A stretch of DNA of 64,000 bases, from assembly GCF_002575655.3 (NCBI RefSeq), contig NC_053037.3, positions 207,268,243 through 207,332,242 on the forward strand. Reading direction: 5' to 3'. A model generated the notes under the pieces. It made no database searches. It was given only the letters and a program-made list of their open reading frames with translations, and had not been told where the DNA came from. Below, piece by piece: positions 11,506 through 22,503 of the stretch. A program made the position numbers and the translations under genes. The stretch is from Aegilops tauschii subsp. strangulata. Lineage: Eukaryota > Streptophyta > Magnoliopsida > Poales > Poaceae. Within the stretch, counting starts at the first letter, position 1. Each line of letters opens with the position of its first letter.

Positions 11506-12318
11506 AAGGCCATGGGCACTAACATTCGCTTCAGCACAGCATTTCACCCTCAAACTAGTGGCCAAGTCGAGCGAGTCAATCAAATTCTTGAAGATATGCT
11601 CAGGGCTTGTGTCATTTCCTTTGGCTTGAAATGGGAAGATTGTCTTCCATATGCTGAATTCTCCTACAACAACAGCTTCCAAGCGAGTTCGGGCAAGACC
11701 CCATTCGAGATTCTCTATGGCAGAAAGTGCCGTACCCCTCTCAATTGGTCAGAGACTGGTGAACGCCAACTTCTTGGCAATGACTTAATCACTGAAGCTG
11801 AAGAAATGTGTAAAGTCATCCGTGATAATCTCAAAGCCGCGCAATCGCGCCAGAAGAGTTACTATGATAGTAAGCATCGTGATTTGGCTTTCGAGATCGG
11901 AGACCATGTCTACCTCCGCGTCTCTCCAATGAAAGGCACTCATCGCTTCGGTATCAAAGGGAAGTTTGCCCCTAGATACGTGGGTCCTTTCAAGATCATT
12001 GGCAAAAGAGGCGACCTCGCCTATCAACTTGAGGTTCCTTCCAACTTCGCGAACGTGCATGATGTGTTCCACGTGCCACACCTCCGCAATTGCTTCAAGG
12101 CGCCTGAGCGCACTATCGACTTCGAAGAGATTGACCTCCAAGAAGATTTGTCTTATCATGAGCACCCAGTTGCTATTCTTGAAGAAACTGAGCGCAAGAC
12201 TCGCAACAAGTCTATCATATTTCTGAAAGTGAAGTGGTCGCACCATTCTGACCGGGAAGCCACCTGGGAACGCGAGGACCATCTCCGTTCCGAATATCCG
12301 GAGTTCTTTCAGTCCTAG
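11506..12318 (+). pseudogene. pol: Integrase C-terminal part and chromodomain-like tail of element A
   Basis: Continues in phase after the TAG. Holds the integrase catalytic Glu (SGQVERVNQILEDML), the GPF motif region (YVGPFKIIGKRGDLAYQLEV) and a C-terminal chromodomain-like segment (LKVKWSHHSDREATWERED, ending PEFFQS). Chromodomains of chromoviruses bind histone marks and steer insertion. The stop TAG at 12316-12318 is the normal end, shared with B. Confidence 0.88.
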
Positions 12319-12339
12319 ATCTCGGGACGAGATCCTCTC

Positions 12340-12354
12340 ATAGTGGTGGAGTGT
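12340..12354 (+). other. Purine-rich tract before the A 3' LTR
   Basis: AGTGGTGGAG immediately precedes TGTAACACC, the position of the plus-strand primer. B has the same tract before 56178. Confidence 0.6.
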
Positions 12355-12889
12355 TGTAACACCCCGCATGTAACTTGCCATATTTGTAACTCCGACTCTT
12401 GCCATTTCCGGCTATGTGAGATGTTTTCCCTCTGTTGTCGGGTTTTGTCTTTCGTTTTGTATTTTGTCATGTCATGCATTTTCATATCATGTCATCATGT
12501 GCATTGCATTCGCATACGTGTTCGTCTCATGCATCCGAGCATTTTCCCCGTTGTCCGTTTTCCAATCCGGCGCTCCTATCTCCTCCGGTGCACCCCTCTA
12601 GTTTTCTTTCGTGTGCGTGTGTCAAACTTTCTCGGAATGGACCGAGGCTTGTCAAGTGGTCTTCTTATACCACCCGGAGACTACCGGTCAAGTTTCGTTC
12701 CATTCGGAGGTCGTTTGGTACTCAAACGGTTAACCGGGCTTCCGCAAAGTCCATTTAAGTGTCCAGCAAAAACCCCCTCCAATACCAGCCCAAAACCCAC
12801 CAAACTCTCTTCCATACTCTAGGTCGTTCGATCACGATCGTGTGGGCGAAAACCGCACCTCATTTGGAGTCTCCTAGCTCCCTCTACCT

Positions 12890-12898
12890 ATTTATAAG
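12890..12898 (+). promoter_or_regulatory. TATA box of the A 3' LTR
   Basis: CTATTTATAAGTGGG, conserved in position in both B LTRs (about 46860 and 56712). An AAACCCTAG leader-like sequence follows about 35 bp downstream, as in cereal gene 5' ends. Confidence 0.7.
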
Positions 12899-14843
12899 TG
12901 GGTATCCCGAAAAACGAAATCTCAGACGAAACCCTAGAAATTTTCCCACCGCGCCGCCGGACGCGTCCGCCCGCGCCGGACAATGTTCGTCGCCGCGCCC
13001 CGGCGAATCCGCCGCCGCCACGTGGCGCGCCTCCACCGCGCCGCCGCCGAGGCCCGCCGGCCCGCTCCCGGCCCTCCGGCCCGCGCCTCCGCCGCCTCTC
13101 CCGTCGCCGGCCGGCCCGCCGCCGCCGCCATCGCCACCGGCCGCCGCCGCCACGAGCTCGCCCGCCGGCGCCGCCGACCCGCCGGACTCCTCTGCCGCCG
13201 CCGCGCCTCGGGAACCCCGCCGCCCTCGCCGGCGCCGGACCCCGCCGTCCCCTGCCTCGCCGGCGTCAACCTTCCTCGCCGGAGCCCGAGCCCAAACTCC
13301 TCGCCCGATCCAGATCTCTGTACGGCGTTGACTTCCCCGAGCCTCTCTATTTTTTCTAAGTCTCGATTTTTCATCAGCATGTGCTCCTGTTTAAGATGCC
13401 GTAACTTTGTGCATGTAGCTCCGATTCACGCGTGTAATATGTCAATTTGTTCATATCGTGATGCTCTTCATTTTATTCAATTGCACCATTTTCATTAGAG
13501 GTCATCTTGATGCCAAAATATTCGTTGGAAGAGGGCTAGTTGCTGTTAATCTCTGGTTCTTATCAGAACTTGGAGATTTGTTATTTTTGTATCATTTATT
13601 CTGTGCATCTTTTGAGCATGAGTTTTACATGTGTTTTGAAGTATGACATGACATATTTCCATTGGTATAGTCCATGTATTTTTGTGATCTCTGTGGTGAC
13701 TAGCACAAGCATGCAAATTAGGTCCCGTAATAATTCTGATTTCAGGGACAGTGATTTCTCCAAGTCTTTGTCTGCTGTAATTTTGTTGCCATGTAACCTT
13801 GATGTACAGAGAGATCCATGCATATTTTGGAGATGTCCAGTAAGGATGCGTTTTAGATATTATTGTAATTGATCCATTCCTGTAATTGTTTGCAATTTTA
13901 GAGTGCCATAGCATGACTCAATCTTGCTCTACTTTTGCTATAAAATATTTCTGGCAGATTCTTAACATGATATGCTATTTTGCCAAGCTTGTTGTAGTTG
14001 ATCCATATAGGCTATGCAATTGTTCTTGCTATGAATAGCTTCAGAAACATGCCATCTTACTGTAGGTATGCTTGGTTTGTCATTCATTTCTCTGTAGTGA
14101 GTGCATCAAGCTCACAAAGGGGCCTACGTATTAATATTTCTGCCATGCTCTGTTTTCTGCTAAGTCTGAAACCGGATAACGAAACTTGCTATGTTTACAT
14201 GCTTGCCATCATACCTTCTGGTCCTTTTTGGCTTATGGTCAGTAAGGGACTTTTGTCATGTGCATTTAGTAGAACACTACCATGGCTTGTTTTGCTATGT
14301 TAAGTTCCTGTAGCATGTTGATTTCGTGCTCTGAACATTGCTACCTGATGATGATTTCTGCCATGTCCAGTTTTTCACTAAGTCTGTGAACCTGTAATCT
14401 TTTGCACTTTTGCCATGCTTGTTTGAGCTTGATATGTTGTGAACTAGCCGTAGCTCAGTGTTCATATTTTGTCAAGCATCTCCTGTAGATTACTGCCATG
14501 TTATTTTTTGATATGTTGGGGTGCTGTAGCCTTGTTGCGTGTTGCATTTTAGGTGCTATCTTGCTGTTTATCGCAGATTCGTGTCATTCTTGTTTTGCTT
14601 GCCATTTGCAAACCGTGCATCCGATTCCGGTGATCTTTATATCGATTTCGACCGAAATCACCTCATCTTTCCAGTGGCATGCTTGGTTTGCCAAGTTACT
14701 GCCATGTTCATCTTTTTCCTTCCGGAGCACGCATATGCATCGCATATCATATCTTGCATATCATACATGTTTTGCATCATGGTGTTTGCGCATTTCTCGT
14801 TGTTGATTGTGGTTCCGTTTGTTTGTGTTTTTGTCTTGGGTAG

Positions 14844-16261
14844 AGCCGGGAGACGAGTTCGTGAACGAGGAACCTGTCGAGTACGCTTACGAGGATCAAG
14901 CTTTCGACAACTCTGAGAATCTTGCAGGCAAGATGACCACCCCTCGAAATCACTTCTATCTTTGCTATGCTAGTTGTTCGCTCTATTGCCATGCTCGCTA
15001 CCTATCACTTGCTATATCATGTCTCCTATTTCAGCCATGTCAGCCCCTAACCATCCTCTCCTAGCAAACCGTTGTTTGGCTATGTTACCGCTTTTGCTCA
15101 GCCCCTCTTATAGCGTTGCTAGTTGCAGGTGAAGTTGAAGTTTGTTCCATGTCGGAACATGGATATGTTGGGATATCACAATATCTCTGATTTAATTAAT
15201 GCATCTAAATATTTTGGTAAAGGATGGAAGGCTCGGCCTTATGCCTGGTGTTTTGTTCCACTCTTGCCGCCCTAGTTACTGTTATACCGAGATTATGTTC
15301 CTTGAGTTTGCGTTCCTTACGCGGTCGGGTGATTTATGGGACCCCCTTGACAGTTCGCCTTGAATAAAACTCCTCCAGCAAGGCCCAACCTTGGTTTTAC
15401 CATTTGCGACCTATACCTTTTTCCCCCGGGTTTTCTAGAGCCCGAGGGTCATCTTTACTTTAAACCCCCGGGCCAGTGCTCCTCTGAGTATTGGTCCAAA
15501 CTGTCAGTCGCCGGTGGCCACCAGGGGCAACTCTGGACTGGCCTATCTGAAGCTTGGACAATCCGGTGTGCCCTGAGAACGAGATATGTGCAGCTCCTAT
15601 CGGGATTTGTCGGCACATTCGGGCGGCTTTGCTGGTCTTGTTTTACCATTGTCGAGATGTCTTGTAAACCGGGATTCCGAGACTGATCGGGTTTTTCCGG
15701 GAGAAGGTTTATCCTTCGTTGACCGTGAGAGCTTATGATGGGCTAAGTTGGGACACCCCTGCAGGGTATTATCTTTCGAAAGCCGTGCCCGCGGTTATGA
15801 GGCAGATGGGAATTTGTTAATGTCCGGTTGTAGATAACTTGTCACTTGACCCAATTAAAATACATCAACTGCGTGTGTAGCCGTGATGGTCTCTTCTCGG
15901 CGGAGTCCGGGAAGTGAACACGGTCTGAGTTATGTATGACGTAAGTAGGTGTTCAGGATCACTTCTTGGTCATTGCTAGATGACGTCCGTTCCTTTGCTT
16001 CTCTTCTCGCTCTCATTTGCGCAGTTAGCCACCATATATGCTTTTGCCGCTGCAGCTCCACCTCACTACTCCTCCTTGTCCTACAAGCTTAAATAGTCTC
16101 GATCTCGCGGGTGTGAGATTGCTGAGTCCCCGTGACTCACAGATACTTCCAAAACAGTTGCAGGTGCCGGCGATGCCAGTGCAGACGATGGCGTCGATCT
16201 CAAGTGGGAGTTCGACGAGGAACGGGGTCGTTACTATGTGTCTTTTCCTGATGATCAGTAG
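14844..16261 (+). CDS. LTR-embedded spliced acidic ORF, exons 2 and 3 (copy in the A 3' LTR)
   Basis: Two exon-like blocks in the LTR. Exon 2 (14844-14927) follows an acceptor TTGGGTAG and reads [20 protein letters not shown] and on; it ends GCAG before GCAAGA, a GC-type donor. Exon 3 (16164-16261) follows the acceptor CAGTTGCAG, reads through [20 protein letters not shown] to Gln and a TAG. Both junctions are phase 1, so the exons join in frame. Relative to the B 5' LTR the two blocks (182 bp) carry seven substitutions, six of them synonymous, and no indels. A 5' coding exon is less certain in this copy, because the GC-rich region shifts frame relative to B and lacks the AG/GT donor. No family recognised; an acidic, nuclear or RNA-related role would be guesswork. 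Confidence 0.55.
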
Positions 16262-16541
16262 TGGAGCCCAGTTGGGACGATCGGGGATCTAGCATTTGGG
16301 GTTGTCTTATTTTCATCTGGATTTTGACCCTAGTCGGTCTTTATGATTGTATTTTGGATAATGTATGATGATATTTATGTATTGTGTGAAGTGGCGATTG
16401 TAAGCCAACTCTTTATCCCATTCTTGTTCATTACATGGGATTGTGTGAAGATGACCCTTCTTGCGAGAAAACCACGATGCGGTTATGCCTCTAAGTCGTG
16501 CCTCGACACGTGGGAGATATAGCCGCATCGTGGGCGTTTCA

Positions 16542-16652
16542 GTAGGAATATAGTAAGATAAGGGAATAACAATTGGTTGCTTAAATACTACACAATTCAT
16601 TTGACATTGCTGGGTAAATCAACATATGCAGATAGTTGAAAAGAAAACTTAC
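16542..16652. other. Flank between A and the B3-like exon
   Basis: AT-rich sequence that reads as intron of the minus-strand B3-like gene, following its GTAAGT donor. Bases 16542-16546 (GTAGG) are the candidate right target duplication of A. Confidence 0.5.
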
Positions 16653-17336
16653 TTCGAGCAAAGTCTAGACGAATGATATTGTCGGGGAAGTTAGCATATA
16701 TCTCATGACCAGGCCCTTGTATGTGCAGTGCAATTTTAGTGGCAACTTTCAGTACATAAAACTTTGCAATTTCATCCAAAAAGCCAGTGCCAAAATAGGA
16801 GTCACCACGTTCATCAAGTCTTACAATAGCAACGATTGTAAATCCATGGTTTGTGTGTAGTATGACATTCGTGGAGCCTTGATGTATGTAAAGGGAAAAA
16901 TTGTGCACTACATAATCTGTTGCATAGCGAGGGATGTCTTGCAGAAAATGGTAGGATTGTTAAAGAAAATATGGTAACATGCAAATATGGGCCCAAATTG
17001 AAAGAACTGAACATCAGTTGAAATCGAAGGACAAAAGTCTATAATTAAACAGATAGGATAAACATGATGTCATGGTATATGAGAGTAATCGAAAGAACAA
17101 TACATCATTAATTTTCCTAATTTAGAAAGAAGAGGGGAAAAAAAATCCCCTTTGACGTATATGGTGCATGTGGCACCTTTTATCCAAATCTAGCAATATT
17201 TAGAATATGTCCAGGAAAGTAGGCCATGCCAACCGATTTAGGGTGAGATTGAACATACCGCGCGCGTCCTCAAGTTATCTGGTACGACGAGATGGAATCT
17301 CTGGCGGCGGTCGCCAAGTCCTGAAGTGTCGACGCA
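16653..17336 (-). pseudogene. B3-domain-like gene, exons 2 and 3 (fragment)
   Basis: Exon 2 (17336-17259) lies between an acceptor ATGTACAG and a donor GTATGT and reads DRRQRFHLVVPDNLRTRA. Exon 3 (16937-16653) follows an acceptor TTTTCTGCAAG and ends at a consensus GTAAGT donor; it reads IPRYATDYVVHNFSLYIHQG, then SYFGTGFLDEIAKFYVLKVA and LHIQGPGHEIYANF. The order (basic start, IPRY, G-T/W-G, a hydrophobic pattern, then GPG) resembles plant REM-type B3 DNA-binding domains; this is recognition by eye. Exon 2 ends in phase 0 while exon 3 needs phase 1, so a base or an exon is lost. The gene would continue left but is cut by element A. Confidence 0.5.
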
Positions 17337-17358
17337 CTGTACATTCTATGAATGAAAG
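17337..17358. other. Left flank and target site of the 17359-24085 element
   Basis: Intron 1 remnant of the B3-like gene. Bases 17354-17358 read GAAAG; the other side of the element (24086-24090) reads GAAAT, a 5-bp target duplication with one later mismatch. The element landed only 22 bp from the exon 2 acceptor. Confidence 0.7.
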
Positions 17359-18942
17359 TGATACGTCTCCAACATATCTATAATTTTTGATTGTTCCATG
17401 CTATTATATTATCTGTTTTGGATGTTTAATGGGCTTTACTAAGCACTTTTATATTATTTTTGGCACTAACCTACTAACCCAAAGCCCAGTGCAAATTGCT
17501 GTTTTTTTTGCCTATTTCAGTGTTTCGCAGAAAAGGAATATCAAACGGAGTCCAAACGGAATGAAACCTTCGGGAGAGTTATTTTTGGAACAAACGTGAT
17601 CCAGAGGACTTGGAGTGGACGTCAAGAAACAACCGAGGAGGCCACGAGGCAGGGAGGCGCGCCTGCCCCCCTGGGCGCGCCCCCAACCTCGTGGGCCCCT
17701 CGCAGCTCCACCGACCTACTTCTTCCTCCTATATATAAACATGTACCCCGAAAACATCCAGGAGCACCACGAAACCCTATTTTCACCGCCGCAACCTTCT
17801 GTACCCGTGAGATCCCATCTTGGGGCCTTTTCCGGCGCTCCGCCAGAGGGGGCATCAATCACGGAGGGCTTCTACATCAACACCATAGCCTCTCCGATGA
17901 TGTGTGAGTAGTTTACCTCAGACCTTCGGGTCCATAGTTATTAGCTAGATGGCTTCTTCTCTCTCTTTGGATCTCAATACAAAGTTCTCCTCGATCTTCT
18001 TGGAGATCTATTTGATGTAACTCTTTTTGCGGTGTGTTTGTCGAGATCCGATGAATTGTGGGTTTATGATCAAGATTATCTATGAACAATATTTGAATCT
18101 CCTCTGAATTCTTTTATGTATGATTGGTTATCTTTGCAAGTCTCTTCGAATTATCAGTTTGGTTTGGCCTACTAGATTGATCTTTCTTGCAATGGGAGAA
18201 GTGCTTAGCTTTGGGTTCAATCATGCGGTGCTCGATCCCAGTGACAGAAGGGGAAACGACACGTATTGTATTGTTGCCATCGAGGATAAAAAGATGGGGT
18301 TTATATCATATTGCTTGAGTTTATCCCTCTACATCATGTCATCTTGCCTAATGCGTTACTCTGTTCTTATGAACTTAATACTCTAGATGCATGCTGGATA
18401 GCGGTCGATGTGTGGAGTAATAGTAGTAGATGCAGGCAGGAGTCGGTCTACTTGTCGCGGACGTGATGCCTATATACATGATCATGCCTAGATATTCTCA
18501 TAACTATGCACTATTCTATCAATTGCTCGACAGTAATTTGTTCACCCACCGTAATACTTATGCTATCTTGAGAGAAGCCACTAGTGAAACCTATGGCCCC
18601 CGGGTCTATTCTCCATCATATTAATCTCCCGACAACTAGCGATTTCTTGCGCCGTTTATTTTGCAATCTTTACTTTTAGTCTTTATCATAAAAATACCAA
18701 AAATATTATCTTATCATCTCTATCAGATCTCACTTTTGCAAGTGGTCGTGAAGGGATTGACAACCCCTTTATCGCGTTGGTTGCAAGGTTCTTATTTGTT
18801 TGTGTAGGTACGAGGGACTTGCGTGTGGCCTCTTACTGGATTGATACCTTGGTTCTTAAAAACCGAGGGAAATACTTACGCTACTTTGCTGCATCATCCT
18901 TTCCTCTTCAAGGGAAAACCAATGCATGCTCAAGAGGTAGCA
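17359..18942 (+). repeat. 5' LTR of the WHAM-like element
   Basis: TGATACGTCTCCAACATATC to GAGGTAGCA. A TATATATAAAC promoter-like box lies at about 17730-17740. It closely matches the LTR at 22504, including an identical run of small reading frames; those frames are not conserved genes. Confidence 0.92.
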
Positions 18943-18953
18943 AGAAGGATTTC

Positions 18954-18971
18954 TGGCGCCATTGCCGGGGA
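18954..18971 (+). other. Primer-binding-like site of the WHAM-like element
   Basis: TGGCGCCATTGCCGGGGA begins 12 bp after the LTR end. The same type of sequence (TGGCGCC...GCCGGGGA) follows many Triticeae LTRs. The gap to the LTR is larger than usual. Confidence 0.6.
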
Positions 18972-19122
18972 GGCTTACGCCAAGTCAAGACATACCAAGT
19001 ACCCATCACAAACTCTTATCCCTCGCATTACATTATTTGTCATTTGCCTCTTGTTTTCCTCTCCCCGACTTCACCCTTGCCATTTTATTCGCCCTCTATT
19101 TTCTGTTTGCCTTTCTTTCGCC

Positions 19123-19719
19123 ATGGCCGAATGAAAAAGGGTTAAGGGTTCTCTCCCTTGTTTTAGTACCTTGGATAGTCCCTCTGTCCTCTCTAAGCTC
19201 ATAAATAATGATGCTATAGAAATACCTACTGGGGTCATCAATGAGAGTCTGAATAATTTTGATGAAGATGATTCCGGAATTTTTCGTTATTTGCTTGATG
19301 AATCTTTGAAAGATGCGTGCGATAGGCTATTAAGAATCCGGGCTAGCTATGTACCCCAATATCAAATTGAGATATACTTAAAAAGTTTTTATGTTGCCTT
19401 ACCCTCTTCATTTAAGCACGTCTTAGATTCTATTTTTGAGGAAGGTTTTCTTGACGAGGATGCCGTAGATACCTATGAAAAGATGAAAACCATATTTGGG
19501 CATCCCATGAATGATAAGGTAGAATCTACCTCTCTTTTGTGCTTTTATCAAAACGAAACTATCAAAGAAATGAAGGCTAGCTTAGATGCAAATTTCCGTA
19601 GCATGCTTAATCTTTCTTCTACCATTAATGGCCATGCGCTTTATGAAAATAGAAAGATAAATGCTATAGATAATAATTTTTCTCTTTTCTTCCCCAATAC
19701 CAAAGATGATAATACCTAG
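19123..19719 (+). pseudogene. Gag-like or family-specific ORF of the WHAM-like element
   Basis: The only sizeable frame inside the element. An ATG in good context (TCGCCATGGCC, 19123) is followed at codon 4 by TGA (19132-19134), after which the same phase is open for about 195 codons to TAG. The open part reads LDSPSVLSKLINNDAIEIPT, then an acidic, helical protein with DDSGIFRYLLDESLKDACDR. No zinc knuckle, protease or enzyme motif is present. The TGA could be a CGA-to-TGA change (inference). I do not recognise the domain; a role in packaging is a guess from its position downstream of the primer site. Confidence 0.5.
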
Positions 19720-22503
19720 ATCTATCCTTGCCTTTATGCCTAGCTAGGGGCGTTAAACGATAGCGCTTGTTGGGAGGCAACCCAATTTTATTTTTGTTTC
19801 TTACTTTTTGGTTCCATTTAGTAATAAATAATTGATCTAGCCTCTGGTTAGATGTGGTTTTACATTTTAATTAGTGTTTGTGCCAAGTAAAACCTATAGG
19901 ATCTTCTTGGATGATAGTTATTTGATCTTGCTGAAAAAGTCAGAAACTTTCTGCTCACGAAAACAATTGTTAAAAATCACCAGAACGTGATAAAATACTT
20001 ATTCCAATTGCAGTAGATCAAGAAACAAATTATATAGGTCTTCCTATTTTGGTAGATTTTTCTGAGTTACAAAAGTTTGCCTTTAATCCGGATTACTACA
20101 GACTGTTCTGTTTTTGACAGATTCTGTTTTTCGTGTGTTGTTTGCTTATTTTGATGAATCTATGGCTAGTATCGGAGGTTATGAACCATAGAGAAGTTGT
20201 AATACAGTAGTTTTAACACCAATATAAATAAAGAATGAGTTCATTACAGTACCTTAAAGTGGTGTTTTGTTTTATTTCGCTAACGGAGCTCATGAGATTT
20301 TCTGTTGAGTTTTGTGTTGTCAAGTTTTCAAGTTTTGGGTAAAGATTCGATGGATTATGGAACAAGGAGTGGCAAGAGCCTAAGCTTGGGGATGCCCAAG
20401 GCACCCCAAGGTAAAATCCAAGGACAACCAAAAGCCTAAGCTTGGGGATGCCCCGGAAGGCATCCCCTCTTTTGTCTTCGTCCATCGGTAACTTTACGTG
20501 GAGCTATATTTTTATTCACCACATGATATGTGTTTTGCTTGGAGTGTCTTGTATGATTTGAGTCTTTGATTTTTAGTTCACCACAATCATACTTGCTGTA
20601 CACACCTTTTTGGAGACACACACATTAATTGGAATTTATTAGAATACTCTATGTGCTTCACTTATATCTTTTGAGCTGAATAATTTTGCTCTAGTGCTTC
20701 ACTTATATCTTTTAGAGCACGGTGGTGGTTCTATTTTATAGAAATTATTGATCTCTCATGCTTCACTTATATTATTTTGAGAGCCTTTTAGAACAGCATG
20801 GTAATTTTCTTTGGTTAAAATTTTAGTCTTAAAGTGATGAACATCCAAGATGGGTATAATAAAAACTATCATATAGAGTGCATTGAATATTATGAGAAGT
20901 TTGATACTTGATAATTTTTTTTAGATATGAAGATGGTGATATTAGAGTCATGCTAGTTGAGTAGTTGTGAATTTGAGAAATACTTGTGTTAAAGTTTGTG
21001 ATTCCCGTAGCATGCACGTATGGTGAATCGTTATGTGATGAAGTCGGAGCATGATTTATTTATTGATTGTCTTCCTTATGAGTGGCGGTCGGGGACGAGC
21101 GATGGTATTTTCCTACCAAGCTATCCCCCTAGGAGCATGCGCGTAATACTTTGTTTCGATAACTAATAGATTTTTGCAATAAGTATGTGAGTTCTTTATG
21201 AAAAATGTTGAGTACATGGATTATACGCACTCTCACCCTTCCAACATTGCTAGCCTCTCTAATACCGCGCACCTTTCGCCGGTATCATACACCCACCATA
21301 TACCTTCCTCAAAACAGCCACCATACCTACCTATTATGGCATTTCCATAACCATTCCGAGATATATTTCCATGCAACTTACCACCGTTCCGTTTATTATG
21401 ACACGCTTCATCATTGTCATATTGCTTTGCATGATCATGTAGTTGACATCGTATTTGTGGCAACGTCACCATTCATAATTCTTTCATACATGTCACTCTT
21501 GATTCATTGCACATCCCAGTATCCCACCGGAGGCATTCACATAGAGTCATCTTTTGTTCTAAGTATTGAGTTGTAAATAAATAAAAGTGTGATGACCATC
21601 ATTATTAGAGCATTGTCCCAAGTGAGGAAAGGATGATGGAGACTATGATCCCCCCACAAGTCGGGATGAGACTCCGGACGAAAAGGCCCAAATAAAAAAA
21701 TAAGAGAAAAAGAGAGAAGGGCAATGTTACTATCCTTTTACCACACTTGTGCTTCAAAGTAGCACCATGATCTTCATGATAGAGAGTCTCCTATGTTGTC
21801 ACTTTCATATGCTAGTGGGAATTTTACATTATAGAACTTGGCTTGTATATTCCAATGATGGGCTTCCTCAAAAATGCCCTAGGTCGTCGTGAGCAAGCAA
21901 GTTGGATGCACACCCACTTAGTTTCTTTTCTTGAGCTTTCATACACTTATAGCTCTAGTGCATCCGTTGCATGGCAATCCCTACTCACTCACATTAATAT
22001 CTATTGATGGGCATCTCCATAGCCCGTTGATACGCCTAGTTGATGTGAGACTATCTTCCCCTTTTCTGTCTTCTCCACAACCACCATTCTATTCCACATA
22101 TAGTGCTATGTCCATGGCTCACGCTCATGTATTGCGTGAAGATTGAAAAGGTTTGAGAATATCAAAAGTATGAAACAATTGCTTGGCTTGTCATCGGGGT
22201 TGTGCATGATTTAAATATTTTGTGTGGTGAAGATAGAGCATAGCCAGACTATATGATTTTGTAGGGATAACTTTCTTTGGCCATGTTATTTTGAGAAGAC
22301 ATAATTGCTTTGTTTGTATGCTTGAAGTATTATTATTTTTATGTCAATATTAAAATTTTGTCTTGAATCTATTGGATCCGAACATTCATGCCAAAATAAA
22401 GAAAATTACATTGAGAAATATGCTAGGTAGCATTCCACATCAAAAATTCTGTTTTTATCATTTACCTACTCGAGGACGAGCATGAATTAAGCTCGGGGAT
22501 GCT
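19720..22503 (+). other. Non-coding internal region of the WHAM-like element
   Basis: 2.8 kb with no convincing ORF. Contains two copies of GCCTAAGCTTGGGGATGCCC (near 20377 and 20432), similar to the purine-rich tract that precedes the 3' LTR, and three copies of a GCTTCACTTATATCTTTT word between about 20655 and 20790. The remainder is AT-rich with scattered small frames. Confidence 0.6.
20655..20792 (+). repeat. Three short direct repeats of GCTTCACTTATAT
   Basis: Copies begin near 20656, 20696 and 20760, each followed by a GAG-rich word. Spacing is irregular (about 40 and 64 bp). Function unknown. Confidence 0.7.

Larger units (their letters stand above)
6090..16541 (+). mobile_element. 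Chromovirus-type Ty3/gypsy copy A with 4.2-kb LTRs
   Basis: Contains a 5' LTR remnant (6090-6406), primer-binding site, 1.4-kb leader, gag-pol with a chromodomain-like end, purine-rich tract and full 3' LTR (12355-16541). It is the same family as B (46325-60368), to which it aligns along its whole length. The 5' LTR remnant and the end of the 3' LTR are equal in length (317 bp) with three substitutions and share the A-specific ending GTTTCA (B has GTTACA), so they are a genuine pair. The missing ~3.87 kb of the 5' LTR should lie left of the window, beyond the nested Tat element. A candidate right-hand target duplication is GTAGG at 16542-16546. Very long LTRs plus a chromodomain suggest the Tekay/Del clade (inference). 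Confidence 0.9.
12355..16541 (+). repeat. 3' LTR of element A (4187 bp)
   Basis: Starts TGTAACACCCCGCATG and ends CGTGGGCGTTTCA. Structure: about 0.5 kb of U3 with a TATA box at 12890; a GC-rich stretch (12940-13345); a long T-rich intron-like stretch with no conserved ORF (13380-14840); an acidic exon-like block (14844-14927); further non-coding sequence; and a second acidic exon-like block ending in TAG (16164-16261). The layout is closer to a whole transcription unit than to a plain LTR. It is about 4.2 kb like both B LTRs, with scattered substitutions and indels relative to them. Confidence 0.92.

Noticed and set aside
12934..13498. Long frames on both strands in the GC-rich part of the A LTR
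   Set aside because: High GC leaves several phases open at once. Only the phase that continues into exon 2 is of interest, and even that is not conserved between A and B upstream of the donor.
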